DNA from: Clostridia bacterium
Lineage (GTDB): Bacteria; Bacillota; Clostridia; Oscillospirales; CAG-382
DNA: 64,000 bases
Direction: 5' to 3'
NCBI GenBank assembly: GCA_017399965.1
Contig: JAFQAP010000011.1
Location: 62,001-126,000 of the forward strand
Made by a program: the position numbers and the translations under genes. The notes beneath the pieces were generated by a model, which made no database searches, was not told the DNA's origin, and saw nothing but the letters and a program-made list of their open reading frames with translations. This document shows positions 60,508-64,000 of this stretch, piece after piece. Every line of letters begins with the position of its first letter. The stretch's first letter is position 1.

Positions 60508-61962
60508 TTATCTGTTTCTTGAAAAAGGCTTTCGCCGTGCGGCAAGCATAGCAGCATACTGCTCTTCTGCCGCCTCCAAAAACGCCTGCTCGTCTTCCGA
60601 TGGGCTGTTGCCCTTTTCGGGAAGCTCTTTTTGTATCTTTTGTATTCGTTCTACCAGCAGTTCGGCGTCATTTTTGGTTTTTCCGTCCGCTGTAATAACT
60701 TCAACCGAAATCAGATCCTCTATCTTTTCTGAATATGAGCCGGCAAGATGTAAAGAAAGCTTTGCCAAAGCGGGGCCGATAAGCTCGTACAATACGCCGG
60801 ATGCCAAAATAACCGTCTGCAGAGCTTCTCCCGTTTCGCCGCCGATCGCTCTCGCGCCCAGCGCGGCAAGACCTATGCTTACTCCCGCTTGGGGAATAAG
60901 TGCAAAACCTAAATTATTGCAAACTTTTTTGTCCTTTTTGGCTATTTTGCAGCCCAGGTACGCGCCTGCATATTTGCCTGCAATTCTTACCGTGAAATAT
61001 ACGATTCCCACCACGAGGAGAGAAACCGCACCTACAGATGAGGAAAAATCAAACAGAGCGTTAAGGTCAAATCCCACACCCGACCTTACAAAGAACAACA
61101 GCAGTATGGGCGGGCTGAAGTAATTCAGCTGTTTAAACAGCTTTTCGTCGCCGGAAACATTTATATATACCGTAGCCATGGACATACAGCCAAGCAAGGG
61201 GGAAACGTCCAACACGGTGCAGACACCGCAAAAAGCAAACAGCACGGCTATAGAAACTATCAAGCGGTTATCGGTAGACCTTTTCTTTAAAAGAGAGGTG
61301 AGGAAAAATCCGAATATACCGCCCAAAAGAAATACACCCAAATTAATAAGCAAGGGGATAAAAACGTCTTTAGCGCTTGCCGATCTTTCCCCGCCGATAA
61401 CGGCAACCGCCACGGATATGGAAACGGAATAAGCAATAAGGCTTATTACGTTATCAAGAGCAACGACCTGAAGCAAAGTGTTTACAAAATCGCCCTTCGC
61501 GCCGGTCTGCCGTATGGTCATCATAGTGGATGCGGAAGCGGTGGCGGCAGCAAGAGCTGCAAGCACTATGGAAAAAGCAAGGTTTACTTTTAAAAGAAAA
61601 TACAGTACGGAAAATACCAAAAGTGAAGCGGTAAGGGCTTCTGCCGCGGTAATAATAACGACCTTGGCGCCGTTTTTCTTTAATACGTTGAATTTAAAAA
61701 ACTCACCCGTGCTGAAGGCAATAAACGCCAAAGCTATATCGGAAAGAAATTCCGTGCCGTTTAAAACCGTTTCCGGCACCGCATCAAGACAAAAGGGACC
61801 CAACAGAATTCCCGTTATTATATATGCGGTCACGTTGGGAAGCTTTAAAAGCTTTGTAAGCCGTGTCATGGCAAAGCCGCAAAACAGCATAAGAGCAATG
61901 GTAATTATAGCTATTGCGGCAGGGGATTGTATCCCGAAAGTTTTTTGTATAAAATCAGCCAC
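60508..61962 (-). CDS. Monovalent cation:proton antiporter, CPA2 family
   Basis: A 484-residue membrane protein with about 12 helices. The GTG at 61962 has an AAAGGCGGTG site; an earlier in-frame ATG lacks one. Family elements include LPNVTAYIITGILLGPF (about 40-56), the FIAFSTGEFF segment (about 80-89), and AAATASASTMMTIRQTGAKG (about 134-153). The C-terminal tail (about 400-484) is charged, with a coiled coil-like KTKNDAELLVERIQKIQKEL region. No RCK domain is present. Probable Na+ or K+/H+ exchange. Confidence 0.88.
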   Translation of the reverse strand: MADFIQKTFGIQSPAAIAIITIALMLFCGFAMTRLTKLLKLPNVTAYIITGILLGPFCLDAVPETVLNGTEFLSDIALAFIAFSTGEFFKFNVLKKNGAKVVIITAAEALTASLLVFSVLYFLLKVNLAFSIVLAALAAATASASTMMTIRQTGAKGDFVNTLLQVVALDNVISLIAYSVSISVAVAVIGGERSASAKDVFIPLLINLGVFLLGGIFGFFLTSLLKKRSTDNRLIVSIAVLFAFCGVCTVLDVSPLLGCMSMATVYINVSGDEKLFKQLNYFSPPILLLFFVRSGVGFDLNALFDFSSSVGAVSLLVVGIVYFTVRIAGKYAGAYLGCKIAKKDKKVCNNLGFALIPQAGVSIGLAALGARAIGGETGEALQTVILASGVLYELIGPALAKLSLHLAGSYSEKIEDLISVEVITADGKTKNDAELLVERIQKIQKELPEKGNSPSEDEQAFLEAAEEQYAAMLAARRKPFSRNR

Positions 61963-62110
61963 GGTACACCGCCTTTCAACGAGCAATTTTTATAAAAACA
62001 TTGTCTTTTTCAATATTTTAACATATAAACACAGTATAGTCAATTACTAATTGATTGTTTGTCGATGAGAGGGAGTGTGGTGAAAATATATTTTCTGTTC
62101 AAAAAAGAAA

Positions 62111-62127
62111 CCCCGCGCAACGCGGGG
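62111..62127 (-). terminator. Terminator of the XRE gene ending at 62141
   Basis: CCCCGCG (62111-62117) and CGCGGGG (62121-62127) form a tight GC stem with a CAA loop; on the minus strand it is followed by TTTCTTTTTT. Confidence 0.9.
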
Positions 62128-62140
62128 GTGAGAAAGTTAT

Positions 62141-62959
62141 TCATCCTATGAGAAACTGAGAAACGGTATAATTCTTTTTGTTGAGTATATACATTGCAGT
62201 TAGTACCATGTACGCGGCGATACCGCAATGACCGCAGATCAAATATCCTCTGTCTACCGAACGATTATCCGCAACAAATTCAATGATGCGATTTTCGGTA
62301 AATAAAAGTAAAAGTTCATTCAAACGGGATATTTCAATATTGGCTTTTTCGATTAGCGTTTGTTTTTGTGTTGGAACATCACAGCATAGAGCGAAAATCA
62401 GTTTTTGTCCGTCTTCGCTGCAAAGCGCCTGCATCACTTCTATCGTGTTTTGGTCGAAGGGGGAGAGCTGCTTGATAAGTGATGATTTAATAACGCAAGC
62501 CACACCTTGATCATCCCAGATTTTCGTTCCATATGAACCTATAATTCTAAGGTTCCCTTGATTCTTACTTTCTTCTTGTAATTCTCTGTTGCCCACCTCA
62601 GCAAAATATATACCCTTCCACATTTTCCAAAGATCTTCTCCAAGCTCTTGACGGAGATTGCTGCTATAGCGGTCATAGTTTGCCTTTGACCAAACGAATT
62701 CCGTTGAAAGCTGCTCAATCTTATTTGAAACAGCATCAAGATCACCGCTTGATTCGGTTTCAAGAAGAACATCTGCCGAGATTTTGTAAACATCGCTAAT
62801 AGCCTTCAGATTAAAGCAATCGGGCAAACAATCTCCTGCCTCCCATTTTGAAATTGCCTGCGGAGATACACCTACCTTTTCTGCAACTTCCTCTTGTGTC
62901 ATACCCAGCTTTTTTCTATGATTCCGAAGCTTTTCGCCGAATATCTTTTGATCTAACAT
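62141..62959 (-). CDS. XRE-family regulator with unknown C-terminal domain
   Basis: A 272-residue protein. Residues about 8-65 form an XRE helix-turn-helix (MTQEEVAEKVGVSPQAISKWEAG). The remaining 200 residues include a helical region with LDAVSNKIEQLSTEF and a C-terminal segment with LICGHCGIAAYMVLTAMYIL, which holds a Cys pair and a hydrophobic stretch. I do not recognise it. The promoter holds a perfect palindrome AAGATAGCTATCTT between the -10 and the ribosome site, so autorepression is likely. Confidence 0.8.
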   Translation of the reverse strand: MLDQKIFGEKLRNHRKKLGMTQEEVAEKVGVSPQAISKWEAGDCLPDCFNLKAISDVYKISADVLLETESSGDLDAVSNKIEQLSTEFVWSKANYDRYSSNLRQELGEDLWKMWKGIYFAEVGNRELQEESKNQGNLRIIGSYGTKIWDDQGVACVIKSSLIKQLSPFDQNTIEVMQALCSEDGQKLIFALCCDVPTQKQTLIEKANIEISRLNELLLLFTENRIIEFVADNRSVDRGYLICGHCGIAAYMVLTAMYILNKKNYTVSQFLIG

Positions 62960-62981
62960 ATTCTATCCTCCAAGATTTTTT

Positions 62982-62995
62982 AAGATAGCTATCTT
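62982..62995. promoter_or_regulatory. Palindromic operator AAGATAGCTATCTT
   Basis: A perfect 14-bp palindrome just downstream of the predicted -10 of the XRE gene, where a bound repressor would block transcription. It is likely the binding site of the adjacent XRE regulator. Confidence 0.7.
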
Positions 62996-63003
62996 GTGAA
63001 TAT

Positions 63004-63032
63004 AATATAGCACGAAATAAATCAACTTACAA
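63004..63032 (-). promoter_or_regulatory. Predicted promoter of the XRE gene at 62141-62959
   Basis: On the minus strand TTGTAA (63032-63027), a 17-bp spacer and TATATT (63009-63004), with the palindrome 8 bp downstream of the -10. Confidence 0.7.
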
Positions 63033-63150
63033 TAGTAAGAACGTTGAGTTTTATTGTGTTAATTCTACCTAAGGTTGAATACTTTGGTTTTTCAAGCATA
63101 GCGCGTGGACGTTCTTTCACGATAGGGATAAATGCGAATCCACTAAAAAA

Positions 63151-63170
63151 GCAAGGCTTTTCAACCTTGC
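63151..63170 (-). terminator. Terminator of the truncated gene at the right edge
   Basis: GCAAGG (63151-63156) and CCTTGC (63165-63170) form a stem; on the minus strand it is followed by TTTTTT, 40 bp past the stop at 63211. Confidence 0.8.
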
Positions 63171-63210
63171 CTTTTCGCGTTATAATTAATTATTCAACTT
63201 TATCAACTTA

Positions 63211-64000
63211 TCAGTTGTTCTTGTGATTATCCTTTTGACTTTCAAAATACTCCTTATATCCACTCACTTGTACCGCCGGCACGTAGGTCATTGCGTAGAT
63301 TGTGTTTCCATTTTCAGATTTGCCGATATTCTTATAAAAAACATAGAAGGGTATTCCTTTCGTGGCTTTTCCGGTTTTATCGTAATCTCCAAACACGTAT
63401 TCCATATCTACAAAGTCGTAATTTTCAAAGCTTACTTTGTCTTGAGCTCTCATGCATATGGGACAAGAATGACCTCCGAAAACGTACCCGTTATACAACA
63501 AAGCCTCTGCCTCGCTTATGGATATTTTTTTTGCATTTGCGATAACATCGTATTGGCTGTCGCCTATATCGTTTCGATTTTTGGAATAGTGTACGCTGGA
63601 CACCGTAAGTATACTGTCACTTACAATATCACCCGAATAGTTGGAAAAATTATCGAAGCTTATATATATATAATCCGTTATTGGTCTGGGTTGTGATGAG
63701 TTGAGCTCGTGTGCGCTCTCATCATAAAAGTAAATATAGACATGCTCTGCTCCATGCTCGGTATAGGAACCAAAGCTTCTGATAACCTTTGCATTGGAAA
63801 AAGATACACCAAAAATTTTGAATAGTTTGTTCTTTATTGAATGAATAGAATCTAATATCTCTTCATCAGAGAGACGTTGATCAATCTGAATTGTTTCTCC
63901 ATCTATAACAATTTGCCTGTTACCTTCCAACTTGCTTAATCCTACTGAGTTTTTTTGAGGATTTTGAGATGCTGACAGATAATAAGAACCGATGTCGACA
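63211..64000 (-). CDS. Hypothetical protein, 5' truncated at the window edge
   Basis: The frame is open from the right edge to a stop at 63211, giving 262 residues. A TTG at 63930 could start a 239-residue form, but no ribosome site precedes it, so the gene probably begins outside the window. The protein is rich in Asp, Ser and Tyr. It contains YVFGGHSCPICMRAQ, whose CxxC pair suggests metal or redox binding, and DYDKTGKATKGIPFYVFYKNIG, a beta-rich tail. I do not recognise a family. Confidence 0.65.
   Translation of the reverse strand, partial: VDIGSYYLSASQNPQKNSVGLSKLEGNRQIVIDGETIQIDQRLSDEEILDSIHSIKNKLFKIFGVSFSNAKVIRSFGSYTEHGAEHVYIYFYDESAHELNSSQPRPITDYIYISFDNFSNYSGDIVSDSILTVSSVHYSKNRNDIGDSQYDVIANAKKISISEAEALLYNGYVFGGHSCPICMRAQDKVSFENYDFVDMEYVFGDYDKTGKATKGIPFYVFYKNIGKSENGNTIYAMTYVPAVQVSGYKEYFESQKDNHKNN

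Noticed and set aside
62960..63210. A small plus-strand gene at about 63044-63226
   Set aside because: No ribosome site, and it overlaps a promoter and a terminator of minus-strand genes. Apart from those sites I see nothing in this gap.
1..64000. CRISPR arrays, tRNA or rRNA genes, insertion sequences, prophage and attachment sites
   Set aside because: None of the expected repeat spacing, cloverleaf sequences, transposase or integrase motifs was found on reading both strands; the hairpin repeats are too short and irregular to be a CRISPR array.

Overview
The window looks like a chromosomal segment from an anaerobic, probably endospore-forming Clostridia-class Firmicute (Oscillospirales or Christensenellales-like). 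The evidence is consensus sigma-A promoters, GGAGG-type ribosome binding sites, TTG/GTG starts, and typical Firmicute gene sets: holB-ricT, ClpE-type ClpATPase, an ECF vitamin-transporter module, type II pantothenate kinase, and DUF5711 and DUF4358 proteins. No rRNA, tRNA, CRISPR array, prophage or insertion sequence was found. Species assignment is inference.

Layout. 1-3.9 kb: tail of an upstream gene, an XRE regulator, two GNAT acetyltransferases and a nucleoside phosphorylase preceded by a previously unlisted 36-residue ORF. 3.9-11 kb: typA, a SpoIID-like peptidoglycan-binding protein, a tandem hairpin repeat cluster, four small proteins of unknown function, and a coaW/DUF4358/HTH operon. 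11-15.7 kb: holB-ricT followed by an AlgI/DHHW-type O-acylation pair. 15.7-32.9 kb: one uninterrupted minus-strand run of 17 genes, starting from a consensus promoter at ruvC (ruvC-ruvA-ruvB, a methyltransferase, ecfA1-ecfA2-ecfT, truA, DUF5711, cvpA, pgsA, clpE, a degenerate P-type ATPase, DUF1858, mscL, a sugar kinase, thrS). 33-49.5 kb, plus strand: acpP, a HAD phosphatase, nagA with an ASKHA sugar kinase, a cell-surface SGNH/discoidin protein, rlmB, a second degenerate P-type ATPase, an EF-G paralogue, a DHHW-like lipoprotein, dacF, pgi, and two small genes. 49.6-64 kb: a NUDIX hydrolase, a 300-bp nested palindrome, an M48 peptidase with an ADP-ribosylglycohydrolase, an FkbM methyltransferase, galK, a YycJ-type hydrolase, an ECF sigma factor interrupted by an in-frame amber codon, a threonine aldolase, MgtC, a cation/proton antiporter, an XRE regulator with a palindromic operator, and a truncated hypothetical gene.

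The most striking content is two full-length, intact membrane proteins built on the P-type ATPase plan but lacking the catalytic residues. The 903-residue protein (19108-21819) keeps the P2-type layout, but its DKTGT, TGES, PEGL, TGD and GDGxND motifs are all replaced. The 834-residue protein (39784-42288) has a P1B-like 8-helix layout, a shrunken actuator region, an acidic N-terminal tail of about 280 residues, and Ala at the position of the phosphorylated Asp. Both sit among housekeeping genes with good ribosome binding sites, so they look like maintained pseudo-transporters rather than decaying genes.

Other points worth following are a dispersed family of CACCCC...GGGGTG hairpins at gene ends, a small ORF with promoter and terminator in front of the nucleoside phosphorylase, and the amber-split sigma factor. 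Coordinates were read by eye; family assignments rest on recognised motifs, not on database searches.
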